Counted from the first letter of the stretch, positions 31,901 through 42,064 are shown. The stretch is 64,000 bases of DNA from Bidens hawaiensis (GCA_021521415.1 JAIQDT010000824.1:248001-312000); one strand, 5' to 3'. Notes: a model not told the origin generated them from the sequence alone. Made by a program: numbers and translations.

Positions 31901-32337
31901 GATGCCCCAGACAAAGACTACCTCGTGTACAAGGAACTTGTAAGACCTAGACAAACAGTCTTCCTCAAAGACAACTTATTCACTGTCTCTCTGTAACCCA
32001 TTCCCAACATGCACCCTTTCACCATCCTTTCGTCCAAATCGACTGGATCAGTAGGCTCGTCTCCAAACTCTAACACCTTACATATCAATGCCTTGGTGAT
32101 AACAATCTTCTTGCCCTGGACCTCAGAATGTATATTCGACCCAAAAACCCCAGCATTCTTCCAAAACTCGGTAAAGATACTCTCATACGGTTCAGCAATA
32201 TGTGTTATAGCCTTGAATATTCTTGATCTCTTCATAAATGTCATCGTCACTACAAAATTAGCGGCTTTCTTGTCAGACTCGTTGAGATAAGCACAGACGT
32301 TATGCTTAGAGTCGGTATTCTTTGCTTCTTTAACCAT
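28902..32337 (-). pseudogene. S3 long 3' ORF of unknown function (broken, about 1100 codons)
   Basis: Starts at ATG 32337 (MVKEAKNTDSKH), supported by the same start in S1. Recognisable blocks: an N-terminal globular-looking segment (31918-32337, RSRIFKAITHIAEPYE); a Lys-rich segment (31014-31511) with TPKKKKRKVVKK, a textbook monopartite nuclear localisation signal; a Pro/Glu/Asp-rich acidic stretch (29773-30600); and a C-terminal segment rich in Trp/Tyr/Phe (29110-29733, including FRWWYYDVNRGEAVIVLNRD). The last piece, 28902-29090, is Arg-rich. I see no signal peptide and no transmembrane segment. Sireviruses often carry such extra ORFs, sometimes called envelope-like; this one looks nuclear rather than membrane-bound. 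Stops and frameshifts are many. Confidence 0.6.
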
Positions 32338-32399
32338 CTAAAAACAACAACATCAATTAAAACTTGTTAGTATAGATTTAGATCATAAAAGTACACATA

Positions 32400-32640
32400 A
32401 TTGTTTTAGCCGCATAAGTTTTTGACCAACGTATATGTTCATTCACCATTTGACCAACGCATAAGTACTTTGACCAGCGATAAGTACTTTAACGTATAAG
32501 TCCATTTACTGATTTTGACCATGCATAAATCTTATAACAACGTATAAGTCATAAAAACATATACGCCACATATGTGTTTGACATATGCGCTGCATATGTC
32601 CTAAACATATGCTCCGGATATGTGTGGACTATGACCAAAA
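32400..32640. repeat. Dyad motif array before the S3 3' ORF
   Basis: Contains TTTGACCAACGTATATG, TTGACCAACGCATAAGT, TTAACGTATAAGTCC, ACAACGTATAAGTC, CATATACGCCACATATG and ACATATGCGCTGCATATGT. It ends about 60 bp from the ORF start at 32337 and corresponds to 6490-6690 in S1. Confidence 0.8.
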
Positions 32641-33084
32641 TTCATTTTATTCAATCTGTCCAAATTATATCAATTCAAACACACATATGTTGCCTAAGGA
32701 AGCTGGTTAACACTAATCTGAAATCAATTTTGGTTTATTAATGAGTTTAGTAGGTCAAATAAGCTTGAATATCAACGGATAAGACCACATCTCATATCTC
32801 TTGTCAAATTCAAAGTTAAAACACAATTAAGTAGATCATTTTATTTTATCAGGTATATATGTATCTCAATCTATTATCTATCAACAAAAACCCTTTGTTT
32901 TTAAACCATATACAACATATAAGTTCACAGGTAACTGTTTACGTCCAGAAACATCAAAACTTTCCACAATTCTCACCTTGAATTCTTGAGTTGGTGTGCA
33001 AATCACCGAAACAAGGAAAATCGGACAGAGTAACGACTAGAAATTGAGTGAAAAAGTGATCAAGATCAAGAGAGTTTAGAGTTC

Positions 33085-33240
33085 CAGCGCATAAGAAAAA
33101 TACTTATGTGCCGAATATGTAGGTATATATATAATAAGATATGCGGTGCATAAGTTCACAGACTTATGCGGTGCATAACTTATGCGCCACATAAGTTTAT
33201 AGACTTATGCGCTGGATAAGTAATAAACCCATATCCTGAA
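33085..33240 (-). promoter_or_regulatory. Second dyad array with TATA-like stretch in the S3 spacer
   Basis: CCAGCGCATAAG, ACTTATGTGCCG, GATATGCGGTGCATAAG, ACTTATGCGGTGCATAAC and TTATGCGCCACATAAG surround TATATATATAATAAG (33124-33138). It is homologous to 9530-9660 of S1 and lies about 0.75 kb before the 3' ORF start. An internal promoter is a plausible but untested reading. Confidence 0.35.
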
Positions 33241-33650
33241 CAATATTTTCAATTCACACCTATGCGATGTTCCAAGTACATCCTAATGTCCTTACTCATC
33301 AAAAGAATAACTTAAATAAGCTCAATTTTGAAAAGATATTGTATATCGAGTCTAAATTAATGACCTTGAATATAACAGATAAACGTTTTGTGTCTTTTGA
33401 AATGATTTTGAAACTTGGCTCGGTTCATTGTTCTTCAAAATAATTAACCCTAGAGATAGTTCACCCAGACATCAAGAGTTAAAAACTAAATCAGAAGATA
33501 AAATCTTTTTGGTTTTAAATGAAAAATAGTAATAACAAGCAAATGAACTTCAAGCTATTTACAAACAGATAAACAAATACTTTTGTGAGTTTGAGCAGGG
33601 AATCATATTGACCAAATTGCCTTTCGGTCACAATTTTATTTTTCAATTTA

Positions 33651-34696
33651 TTTTCGACTATTGATGTTGGAATACAAAATTTATAAAATTAATTGGAAAC
33701 ATACTTAAATGTCAGTGTTTTTTTCAAGATCGTTAATTTTGACTTGATAAACAACTTTTTGTTGATATCTGCGGTGGTAAATTGTCAAACGGTTGAAAAA
33801 ACTTTACAAGTATTTGAGTATGCTTACATTGTTAATTGAGATTTTCAACTTACAATTATAATGAGTAGCAGGTCCCATCAGGATATGAAGCTAGAGTTGG
33901 AGTCAGTTAAACTATCAAGAATTGAGGGGGAGAATTATTGAAGATTTAAATATTCAGTTTTGGAAAGTGTCAAAGACTATACAAACAGACACGATAATGT
34001 TTAAACAATTGTTAGAAGATTGATGCCAAATGTTCTTTGAACTTAAGGTAGAAATTGATAATATGAAAGAAATGTATTGACAAGAAAAGCGATGCGCAGA
34101 GCTAAAATGTTAAAGCACTTAATTTGAATAGAAAAACTCGGCAATATCCGAGGGGGAGTTTGTTAGTGCATACGTCTATCGCTTTCGTCTTTGTCAAATG
34201 AAGGTGAGCGGAGCTTAAAGGAACTAAATTTGGAGCATTTTAGATGGAGTAAAAATTAATATATTATTATGTGGAGTGATAGATAATTTGAATACGAGCA
34301 CGTGGGCTAAAACAACACGTAAAACGAAGCTATAACGAAGAAGTTATGCACAAAACAGTTTTCTGTTTTTCCAGTGCATAACTTATGCGCCCGGAAACAT
34401 ATGCGCCCAGAAACATATGTGCACCAACTTATGTGCCCGGATACATACTTATGCACCAGAAATGCTCTAACCTCCCTATAAATAGTAATTTTGACATATG
34501 CATTCATAACTTTTTGGTCCATAACATATATGTATTGATATTTGTCATATCTTGTTGTAAACCTTGATATATATGAGAAATAAAGAGAAGATAATGAGAA
34601 ACCTTGTTGTTTTCGATCATGTTTAGGATTCTGCACCTTCACGTAGATTCTAGATATCGATCTACGTCTTGTTTATGACACGAACACGTTCCTACA
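33651..34696 (+). mobile_element. Deleted + strand Copia element S6 with 3' LTR
   Basis: A gag start is visible near 33860 (ATGAGTAGCAGGTCCC, then broken frames including LSRIEGENY and SVLESVKDY, the usual N-terminal Copia gag pattern). Within 300 bp this passes to a polypurine tract AGGGGGAGTT (34151-34160) and an LTR 34161-34696 (TGTTAGTGCATAC..GTTCCTACA, 536 bp). All of pol is missing. The LTR has TATA box CCCTATAAATAG (34474-34485) with ACTTATGCGCCC-type repeats at 34375-34450. No 5' LTR or target duplication was found. Confidence 0.6.
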
Positions 34697-34941
34697 AGTG
34701 GATATGTAGGTATATATATAATGAGATATGCGGCGCATAAGTTCATAGACTTATGCGGCGCATAAGTTTATAGACTTATGCGCTGCATTAGTAATAAACC
34801 CATATCCTAAACAATATTTTCAATTCACACCCATGTGATGTTCCAAGTACAACCTAATGTCCTTGCTCATCAAAAGAATGACTTAAATAAGCACAATTTT
34901 GAAATTATACTATATATCAAGTCCAAATTAATGACCTTGAA
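34697..34941 (-). repeat. Second copy of the S3-type spacer (left part)
   Basis: Closely repeats 33113-33372: ATATGTAGGTATATATATAAT, GACTTATGCGGCGCATAAG, then CCTAATGTCCTT and AATTAATGACCTTGAA. It continues after G1 at 44554-44940 with the block GAGATAGTTCACCCAGA..ATCAAGAGT and GAGTTTGAGCAGGGAATCATATTG. So G1 inserted into this spacer copy. Confidence 0.85.
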
Positions 34942-35810
34942 TGTCACACCCCGACTAGCACAATGCGGAAGCGTAAAACGGGAATGTAACAGACACCTCT
35001 GGTATCAACACATTGTTTATAAAGTAACATTACAAACTAATTCACAATATATTACATTTCCTTGTTCTATCATCATTTTACAATCTAGGTGATACAAACC
35101 AAACTAGCTCATTAACTATACGATCTTACTACTAACTTCCTTGCTTTTATTCACATAGCATCAACCACACACCTTGGGCAAGTAACAGATCACCAAATCA
35201 TTCCAATTTAGGTACACCTGAAAAGCAGTTTAAAACGGGTCAACTACTAGAGTTGGTGAGTTTCACGAGTTTCAAGAAAACAGTTATGAGTATTCTCAAG
35301 TTAACACTTGTAATCATGGAATAAGTATGTATGTAAATGATGTAATTATGCTAAGCTACAGTGAAGCCTTGACTGTATGTGCTGTGTGCATCCATTTCCC
35401 ACGCTCAATCAACCACTGTGGCTCCCCTTCCGCCCACAACATGCCCCGGTAGCTATGACTAACACTACATAGCCTGTTTGTATAGATATGGTCATGTGCA
35501 AACAGCGCTATGTGACACGGCAACCAGGCCGATTCTGTTTGGGTTTGTCAAACCAATAGTACGATTCACAAGCCACCGGCTCGAAGTTAATCACTGTGTT
35601 AGTGGGGACTTTCATGTGTTAGTACTTAGATAATTCACATCATCACATGTTTCAGATAAGTATATGGATATAAGCAAACAGGCTTTTCACCCCAAAAGTT
35701 CGTAAAACAGTTCAGAAAGTGGGGTCATGAAACTCACTGTTTAGTAGATAAGCAGTAGCTCGTCGGTTCGAGGTTTGTATAACTTGCAATCACGGTTTCC
35801 TTTAATCAAT

Positions 35811-35846
35811 ATTATAATAATATTAATATTTTAATATTATTATAAT
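35811..35846. repeat. AT hairpin in the G1 LTR
   Basis: Arms ATTATAATAATATTAA (35811-35826) and its exact complement (35831-35846) around TATT. It occupies the same LTR position as the 34-bp palindrome at 1431-1464. Confidence 0.8.
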
Positions 35847-36075
35847 CTCAATACTAAACTGGGCTGTATAACTAATCTGGGTATAGCTGGAACGCCCAGA
35901 AAGTGGCAATAGGCTTAGGTTGTGATGTTGTTCAATGACTAATACTTAAAACCAAACTTGGCTCAGATTCCCGTTTTCCCAGCTGGGCCAAGTTGTTCGT
36001 TTATGCGTTCAGAAAACAGTTATGGGAAAATAAGCTTGGGTAAATGTATTGATTAATAAAATGATTAAGTTATAA

Positions 36076-36267
36076 AGTGGATACCATGACCGATCACCAT
36101 CGACAAAGAAGGATCTTTCTAAATCACTTCGGGTCAGCGGGGCCTTCAAGCATCCGAAATGCGCCGGGCTTGTAAATGACATAGCCCTCCTAAATGACGA
36201 CTCTTTCAGAAAAACGAAGTTATTCAAGTTCTTTTTCTCAAAGAAGTCAAAGAAGTCCCCCTCCGAC
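36076..36267 (+). pseudogene. rps3: Mitochondrial rps3 fragment inside the G1 LTR (probable NUMT)
   Basis: The + strand frame reads [37 protein letters not shown] and KKSPSD, which I recognise as the middle of plant mitochondrial ribosomal protein S3. Relative to the mitochondrial gene as I know it there is a small in-frame loss before NDDSF and a 9-bp repeat AAAGAAGTC twice near 36239-36257. The flanking LTR sequence (TTATAAAG on the left, TCCCGGATTAGCTAC on the right) is contiguous in the solo LTR at about 1590-1630, so this is a discrete insertion. An unrelated open frame on the opposite strand is a shadow. Recognition is from memory of the family and needs a sequence search. Confidence 0.8.
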
Positions 36268-38199
36268 ATACTGGGGTCCCGGATTAGCTACGGGTCCCGT
36301 TTCCGTTTATTTAGTTTGATTTAAGAAGAAGCGCGCACAATCTATCCGGATTGTCCAGGTTTCTCATAGAAAAGTTTATTTTTACTTAATTAATCCAAAA
36401 ATATGATTTTTGATCACTCTTGGTGTTCTGATATTCCCGCTGGTTCGTTAGTCGCGAACTTGCCGGTTTTTATAAATACTGAATTTGTTTAATCTTTGAA
36501 TTAGCATAATTAATTAACAATTAATCATTAAATTATGAAAATTTAGCCACTTATCAATTAAAATATGTAGATTTTTAATAAAAATATTTTTGGAATTATT
36601 TACTGATTTATTAATTTATAAAAATTCAATTTATCAGCTATATTTAGCCTGAAATTCGTCCATTTATCCCAAAAAATTTCAAAAAATTCCACAAAAATTC
36701 CTGAATACTCAAATTATGTCCCAAAACAATCTGTATCAATTCCAGAATATAAAGAGCTCGTGCAATATTCTTTTCGGCCCAAATTCCGCTATAAAAATTC
36801 ACACGAACGCATATGCAAAAAACACCTTTAGACTTCTCCAAATGATCCCAAAATTCATATTTGATCAAAATACATTAAATCTGAGTTCCCAGAAAAGTTT
36901 CATAATTTTTGAAGTATTTTAAATATTTTTCCCCATTAAACGTCCCAATTTGGTAATAAATTCGCCAAATATTCTCGGATGGTCGAAAAATTACCAAATT
37001 TGAACAGGGACTCAATGACATGGTCCCTGATGTCCCTGAAAAAATTCAAGGTCTAATAATATGCACATCACAATCCTAACCTAAACAGCCCCTAAGCGAG
37101 TGTTTCGGCATTACCTTAGCGGTTTTGGTTCCTTTCTGCCTTTCTAATAAACTTTTCAAGATCTTGTGCTCCTATGTAGGCTAGATACAAGTCCTATATC
37201 ATAAACCAAGAAATTTTTCATCAACATAACAGCCTTTAACTTAGGGTTTCGGCTAGTGCACAAAAACGAACTTTTGAACCGTAAAAACGCCATATCAACC
37301 ATTTAATCCGTGTTTATGGACAAAAAAAAACGATCAAAACAGGTTCCTTACCATGTTTATGATCAAAACATGTTTATGGACCATTTTTAGGGTTTTTACA
37401 TGGTTAGGAATGATTTTTGGCAATCAAGCTATGTTTATATGGTATTAATCGAGTTTAAACGAGCCGAAAATCGATTATTTATGACATTTTTACCTAGTTT
37501 CTTGCTGGTTTTTGATGGAGATCAGGTTGTGTCCATAATTCTCATGAAAGTGTGATGTTGCAAAATATCTTAGACTTGTTTTATATTTAAAGGAAAACCA
37601 AGGGGGGGAGGGGTTTCCCCTATTGCGGCCGCTCCAAAAGGTGGTGTCCATGGGCCCCCCTCTTGCTTTTTTTCTCGTTTCTCATGCCCTTACGTGAAAT
37701 CCCGACCCCAAATTTATTTCGGGTTCGGTTTTTGGCGCTAAAAACTTATCGGGTGCGACAAGCTCTATATGTTTGTAAAAATCAAAAACGAGTGTTTTTC
37801 AGCTAGTTTTGTGTAAAATTATAAAAACATACTATATGTTTGTAAAAATCAAAAATATTCTCACAGATCGCTTAAAACATTTCAAATAAGTGTTTGGTAA
37901 GTCTTTTTTGGCTTAACGGATGATACAATGCTTGGTTTGTAACTATCTTTCGCGTTTAAATCTATAGCGGGTAGTTAAACGAGCATGTTTTCGTTTAACT
38001 TGTTTGCTATCGAAATAAGGCCATATTACTAATATTTTAGCTTATATTAAACGTATAACACTTATAGATGGCCCCACGGGATTTCTGGGCCATAACCCGA
38101 CCCGTTCGATTAATCGTTCGTTTGTTACGCATAAGGCGTTTATTTGCTTAATCGGTAAATACGTACTGAGGTGTACCTTGTTTTGGCTCAAATGTCACA

Positions 38200-38212
38200 T
38201 TCTCCCCCCGTT
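38200..38212 (-). other. Polypurine tract of G1
   Basis: + strand TTCTCCCCCCGTT, i.e. AACGGGGGGAGAA on the element strand, directly abutting the LTR start at 38199. It is the expected second-strand primer site. Confidence 0.9.
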
Positions 38213-38237
38213 AGAAAATTTCGTCTCCGAAATTTGA

Positions 38238-38531
38238 TTATTCAACTTTGTCTTTATTTTGAAACAGGTGCGGGTATTTCTTTTTGAATTCGGATTTCCG
38301 CTCCCACGTGAATTCGGGTCCCCGTTATGAATTCCACCGAACTTTGACTAGAGAGATTTTGTTGTGTCTTAATTGTTTTATTTTTCCCTCTAATATTTCC
38401 ACCGGTTCTTCAACGAAATTCAGTTTTTCGTTTATGTTTAAATCTTTTAATGGCACGATTTCGGTTTCGTCAGTAAGGCACTTTTTCAGGTTTGATACGT
38501 GAAAGACATCGTGAATAGAACTCAACTCCAA
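38238..38531 (-). pseudogene. G1 integrase C-terminus with chromodomain-like end
   Basis: Reads HDVFHVSNLKKCL, then FVEEPVEILEGKIKQLRH and ISLVKVRWNS. A stop follows, after which the same frame continues GPEFTWERKSEFKK and PHLF to a final stop at 38238. The VEILEGK..KVRW..FTWE pattern is that of the group II chromodomain of plant chromoviruses, thought to guide integration to chromatin marks. The in-frame stop cuts the domain before FTWE. Confidence 0.75.
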
Positions 38532-38913
38532 AGGTAATTTCAGTCGGTAGGCTACATGACCGATCTTAGAAATTACTTCATACGGTTCAATGTATCGCGG
38601 AGCTAGTTTACTAGTTTTACCGAATCGAATGACGCCTTTCCACGAGGATACCTTGAGGAATACTTTATCGCCTATTTCAAAGGATAACGGCTTTCTACGA
38701 ACATCAGCGTAGCTTTTCTGTCGATCTCGGGCGATTTTTAATTTGTTTGTGATTTTACGGATTTTATCAGTGTTTTATTGAATCAAGTCAGATCGAGTAA
38801 TTTGAATGTCTCCGACTTCAGTCCAGCACAAAGGTGATCTACATTTCCGCCCGTACAGCGCTTCATATGGTGCCGCTTGAATGCTACTATGATAGCTATT
38901 ATTGTACGAAAAT
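38532..38913 (-). pseudogene. G1 integrase region between core and C-terminus
   Basis: Heavily interrupted. The - strand still resembles the usual segment after the core ([24 protein letters not shown] near 38890-38840 and VGKVAYRLKLPLELS-like near 38560-38520) in shifting frames. No open frame of useful length. Confidence 0.5.
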
Positions 38914-39297
38914 TCAACCAGTGGGAGATTGTTGATCCCAATTCCCACCGAAGTCTAGTACACAAGCGCGAAGCAAATCTTCTAAGGTTTGAATGGTTCG
39001 CTTAGATTGACCATCGGTTTGGGGATGGTAGGCGGTACTTAGGTCAATTCGGGTTCCCAAAGCTTCTTGTATGGCTTGCCAAAAACGAGAGGTGAAATGG
39101 CTATCATGATCAGAAATAATTGAAACGGGTACGCCGTGTTGGGACACGATTTCATTTATGTAAATGTGGGCAAGTTTTTCGGTTGTGTAAGTGGTTCGGA
39201 TTGGAAGGAAGTGTGCGGATTTGGTTAGTCGGTCAACTATCACCCATATTGCATCGTTTCCTCGGGAAGTTTTAGGGAGGTGTGTTACAAAATCCAT
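38914..39297 (-). pseudogene. G1 integrase catalytic core
   Basis: The frame contains [32 protein letters not shown] and [20 protein letters not shown]. The first two catalytic Asp residues are present (in MDFVT and ISDHD). The third acid, Glu in the normal GQSER at D-35-E spacing, is Lys here (codon 39001-39003, read AAG on - strand). Strand transfer should be abolished. The frame is otherwise open for 127 residues before shifting at about 38920. Confidence 0.92.
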
Positions 39298-39309
39298 GGT
39301 AATTTGTTC

Positions 39310-39633
39310 CTATTTCCATTGTGGTATTTCCGGTTGGTGCAACATTCCCGAAGGTTTTTGATATTCGGCTTTAACCCTCGCACAAGTTAAACATTTACCG
39401 ACATACGTGGCTATATCCTTTTTCATACCGGGCCACCAATAATACTCCTTTAAGTCCTTATACATCTTATCTGTTCCAGGGTGAATGGAGTATTTGGACT
39501 TATGGGCTTCGTCCATGATCAAGTCACGCAGATTGATAAGAGTGGGAATCCAAACTCGGTTTTTGTAATATAAAATTTCATCAGTTCTTTCTTCAAAATT
39601 TTGTTCAGTCCCAAATAAGTTTTCATCTTCCAA
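39310..39633 (-). pseudogene. G1 integrase zinc-binding domain
   Basis: Reads [40 protein letters not shown] and [16 protein letters not shown]: an H-H-C-C zinc-binding domain (H in EAHKS and SIHPG, C in CLTC) that precedes the Gypsy integrase core. A stop at 39310 separates it from the core. Confidence 0.88.
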
Positions 39634-39690
39634 GTGATATTTTTTCAGAGCTTCATTTTGAGCACTACGAATTTGTTCGGTGAGACTGGT

Positions 39691-40271
39691 TTAGACAATC
39701 ATTCCTAGTGCTCGGACCCGTAGTGGTTTAATCCTGTCTTTTCTGCTCAAAGCATCTGCTACTATATTTTCCTTGCCCGGATGGTATCGAATCTCACAGT
39801 CATAATCGTTCAATAGCTCTACCCATCTCCTCTGCCTCATGTTTAATTCTTTCTGGTCAAAAATATGTTGTAGGCTCTTGTGGTCGGTGTATACTGTACA
39901 TTTGGTGCCATACAAATAGTGCCTCCAGATCTTAAATGCGAAAATAACCGCGCCTAGTTCCAAATCATGGGTAGTATAATTCTTCTCGTGCACCTTTAAC
40001 TGCCGGGAGCATAAACTATGACTTTATTTCTTTGCATTAGTATGCATCCCAACCCTTTCCGGGACGCGTCGCAATAAACTACCAGATCATCAGTTCCCTC
40101 TGGAAGACTCAGTATCAGGGCTTGGCATAGTTTCTGTTTCAGCAATTGAAAAGCCGCTTCTTGATCTTCTCCCCATACATAAGCACGATCTTTTTGAGTC
40201 AAAAGAGTTAGAGGTTGGGCTATGCTGGAAATGTTAGCAATAAAGCGCCGATAATACCCAGCTAAACCCAA
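39691..40271 (-). pseudogene. G1 RNase H
   Basis: Frames 40271-39996 and 39993-39691 follow directly. The first has [13 protein letters not shown], then [17 protein letters not shown] with the first RNase H Asp (CDAS). The second has [24 protein letters not shown] with the catalytic Glu (LELGAV), [12 protein letters not shown] with the Asp (TDHKSL), and [15 protein letters not shown] with the final Asp. Catalytic acids look intact; a frameshift or stop around 39994 breaks it. Confidence 0.88.
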
Positions 40272-40355
40272 AAATTGGCGGATTTCTTTCGGTGACTTTG
40301 GGGCTTGCCAATTTTTGATGGCTTCAATATTACTCGGGTCTACATGGATACCGTG

Positions 40356-40745
40356 TCAGTTAACAACGTGCCCTAGAAATTGTACCTCTTGTAGCCAAAA
40401 TTCACACTTTGACAGCTTGGCATACAACTTTTCCTGCCTCAACAACTCCAAAATGGTTCGTAAGTGCTGATCGTGGTCCTCTTTGGTTTTCGAATATATC
40501 AAAATGTCATCAATAAACACAATAAAAAATTTGTCGAGGTACGTTTTACAAACTCGATTCATAAGATCCATGAAAACTGCGGGAGCATTAGTCAGTCCGA
40601 ACGGCATAACTAAGAATTCGTAGTGGCCATAACGAGTTAAGAACGTCGTTTTAGACACATCTTCCTCTTGAATTTTTACTTGGTGGTAACCGGATCGAAG
40701 GTCAATTTTCGAGAAATAGTTTGCCCCTTGAAGTTGGTCAAACAA
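40356..40745 (-). pseudogene. G1 reverse transcriptase core
   Basis: Contains [16 protein letters not shown] (motif A Asp), [17 protein letters not shown], the catalytic loop FIDDILIYS and FLGHVV. Both metal-binding Asp residues of the FxDD box are present. The frame is 129 residues; the N-terminal RT part lies in another frame at 40751-41674, so a frameshift near 40770 breaks it. Confidence 0.92.
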
Positions 40746-40750
40746 CCCGT

Positions 40751-41674
40751 CTATTCGTGGAAGAGGGTATCAGTTTTTATGGTAACTTTGTTTAATTCCC
40801 GGTAATCAATGCACATTCTAAAACTTCCATCTTTCTTCCTCACAAACAATACCGGTGCTCCCCAAGGAGAATAACTAGGACGTATGAAACCCTTATCCAA
40901 CAACTCCTGTAACTGGTTAGATAATTCTTGCATTTCAGAGGGTACCAGTCGATAAGGTACCTTAGCAATAGGGGCTGATCCTTGGATTAAGTCAATACGG
41001 AATTCAACCTGTCGGTTCGATGGTAATCCAGGTAAATCGTCGGGAAAGACATCGGGGTATTCACGTACAACGGGAATATCTTCTATGCGTTTCTCATCAG
41101 GGTTCTTTATAGTCACGTTTGCCAAAAATGCCATACAACCTTGGCGTAAACATTTCAACACTTTAAGATGAGACAAGAGAGGTAATATCGAAACAGACTT
41201 CTCTCCCTGTACCATAATCATTTCACCTTTTGAAAGAGGAATTTTAACCGTCTTGTCGTTACACACAATCTCTGCCTTATTCTTGGTTAACCAGTCCATG
41301 CCGATAATAACATCAAAACTTCCTAACTCTACCAGGAGTAGGTCAATAAGGAATGGGTGGTCATTAAGAATAATGGAACGATTTTGGACTATTTGGTTGA
41401 CATTTATTGAGTTACCGTTAGGGAGTTCTATAGTATAGGGGTTTGTTAGTTCACTAACTGGCATATTTCCCAGGGATACAAAGCTAGTGGAAATGAAACT
41501 TCTATCGGCACTAGTATCAAATAATACAGAAGCATATTGATCAGAAACAACGAATGTACCTGTTACAACATTCGGGTCTTGTCGTGCTTCTCCTAACCCG
41601 ATAACAAATGCGCGTCCTCTAGGCACTCCAGATGTCGATGCTTGGTTCGGTCTAGCAATTACTCTTGGATTCAA
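40751..41674 (-). pseudogene. G1 protease and RT N-terminus
   Basis: Residues of about 40-130 form the Gypsy protease: [15 protein letters not shown] at the catalytic place, then LPNGNSI and [10 protein letters not shown]. The active site normally reads D-S/T-G; here the Gly is Ser (codon 41510-41512), which probably inactivates it. Residues of about 185 on are the RT start: [46 protein letters not shown], and [14 protein letters not shown], after which the frame shifts near 40770. Confidence 0.9.
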
Positions 41675-42052
41675 CTTGGGGCAGTTTCTTCTAATATGTT
41701 ATGTACTGCCACATTCATAGCAGGCACGGTGGGTGGTTGCGGCTGCAGTCTGCTGGATAGGTTGTTGGCGAATTGGCTGAGGTCTGGGTGGCGGTGGACG
41801 ACGAGGTTGAGTTGTTTGGGTTGATCGGTTCACAATTTCTGTACCTGCTCTGCAATTAGGGGCATAATGCCCAGTTCGACCACATTTCTGGCATACCGGG
41901 AATCTGCATTCTCCCACATGATGGTAATTACATTTATCGCACTTTGGAAAGGGTCCCTTATACCTGTCTTGCTTCGTATCGGAACCAGTTATAGCATAAT
42001 TTCTTATTGTTGGACGTGCACGCTTGCTTGATTGTCCTCCTTGTGATCTCAT
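41675..42052 (-). pseudogene. G1 gag zinc knuckles
   Basis: Basic stretch, then CQKCGRTGHYAPNC, a complete CCHC knuckle, a Pro/Gln-rich linker, then a second knuckle CYECGST followed by a stop codon (TAA, 41699-41701) where Gly-His is normally expected; HIRRNCP continues in frame. Loss by a point change is likely. Upstream the stop between 42052 and 42065 separates it from the main gag frame. Confidence 0.85.
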
Positions 42053-42064
42053 CCCGTAGTCGGT

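Larger units (their letters stand above)
28487..33650 (-). mobile_element. Element S3 (S1 family), 3' half only
   Basis: It retains the 3' LTR (28487-28867), a polypurine tract, a long 3' ORF (28902-32337), the motif array before it, and part of the pol-to-ORF spacer. Gag and pol are absent. Homology to S1 covers the LTR outer end (both have the block ACTAAGACCCTAGCAATAGACATTATG), the ORF start and the spacer. At 33650 the homology stops at a deleted + strand Copia piece. Left flank is GACGT (28482-28486); no matching right flank was found. Confidence 0.75.
34942..38199 (-). mobile_element. 3' LTR of G1
   Basis: On the element strand it starts TGTGACATTTGAGCC next to the polypurine tract and ends GGGGTGTGACA. 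It is homologous throughout to the solo LTR 549-3504 and, in the opposite orientation, to 24272-26850. It differs by an insert of about 190 bp (36076-36267) of mitochondrial appearance and carries a 16-bp-arm hairpin (35811-35846). It has no gene of its own. Confidence 0.92.

Noticed and set aside
36009..36269. 86-codon - strand frame ([10 protein letters not shown]..)
   Set aside because: It is the reverse strand of the probable mitochondrial rps3 fragment, whose homology is on the + strand.
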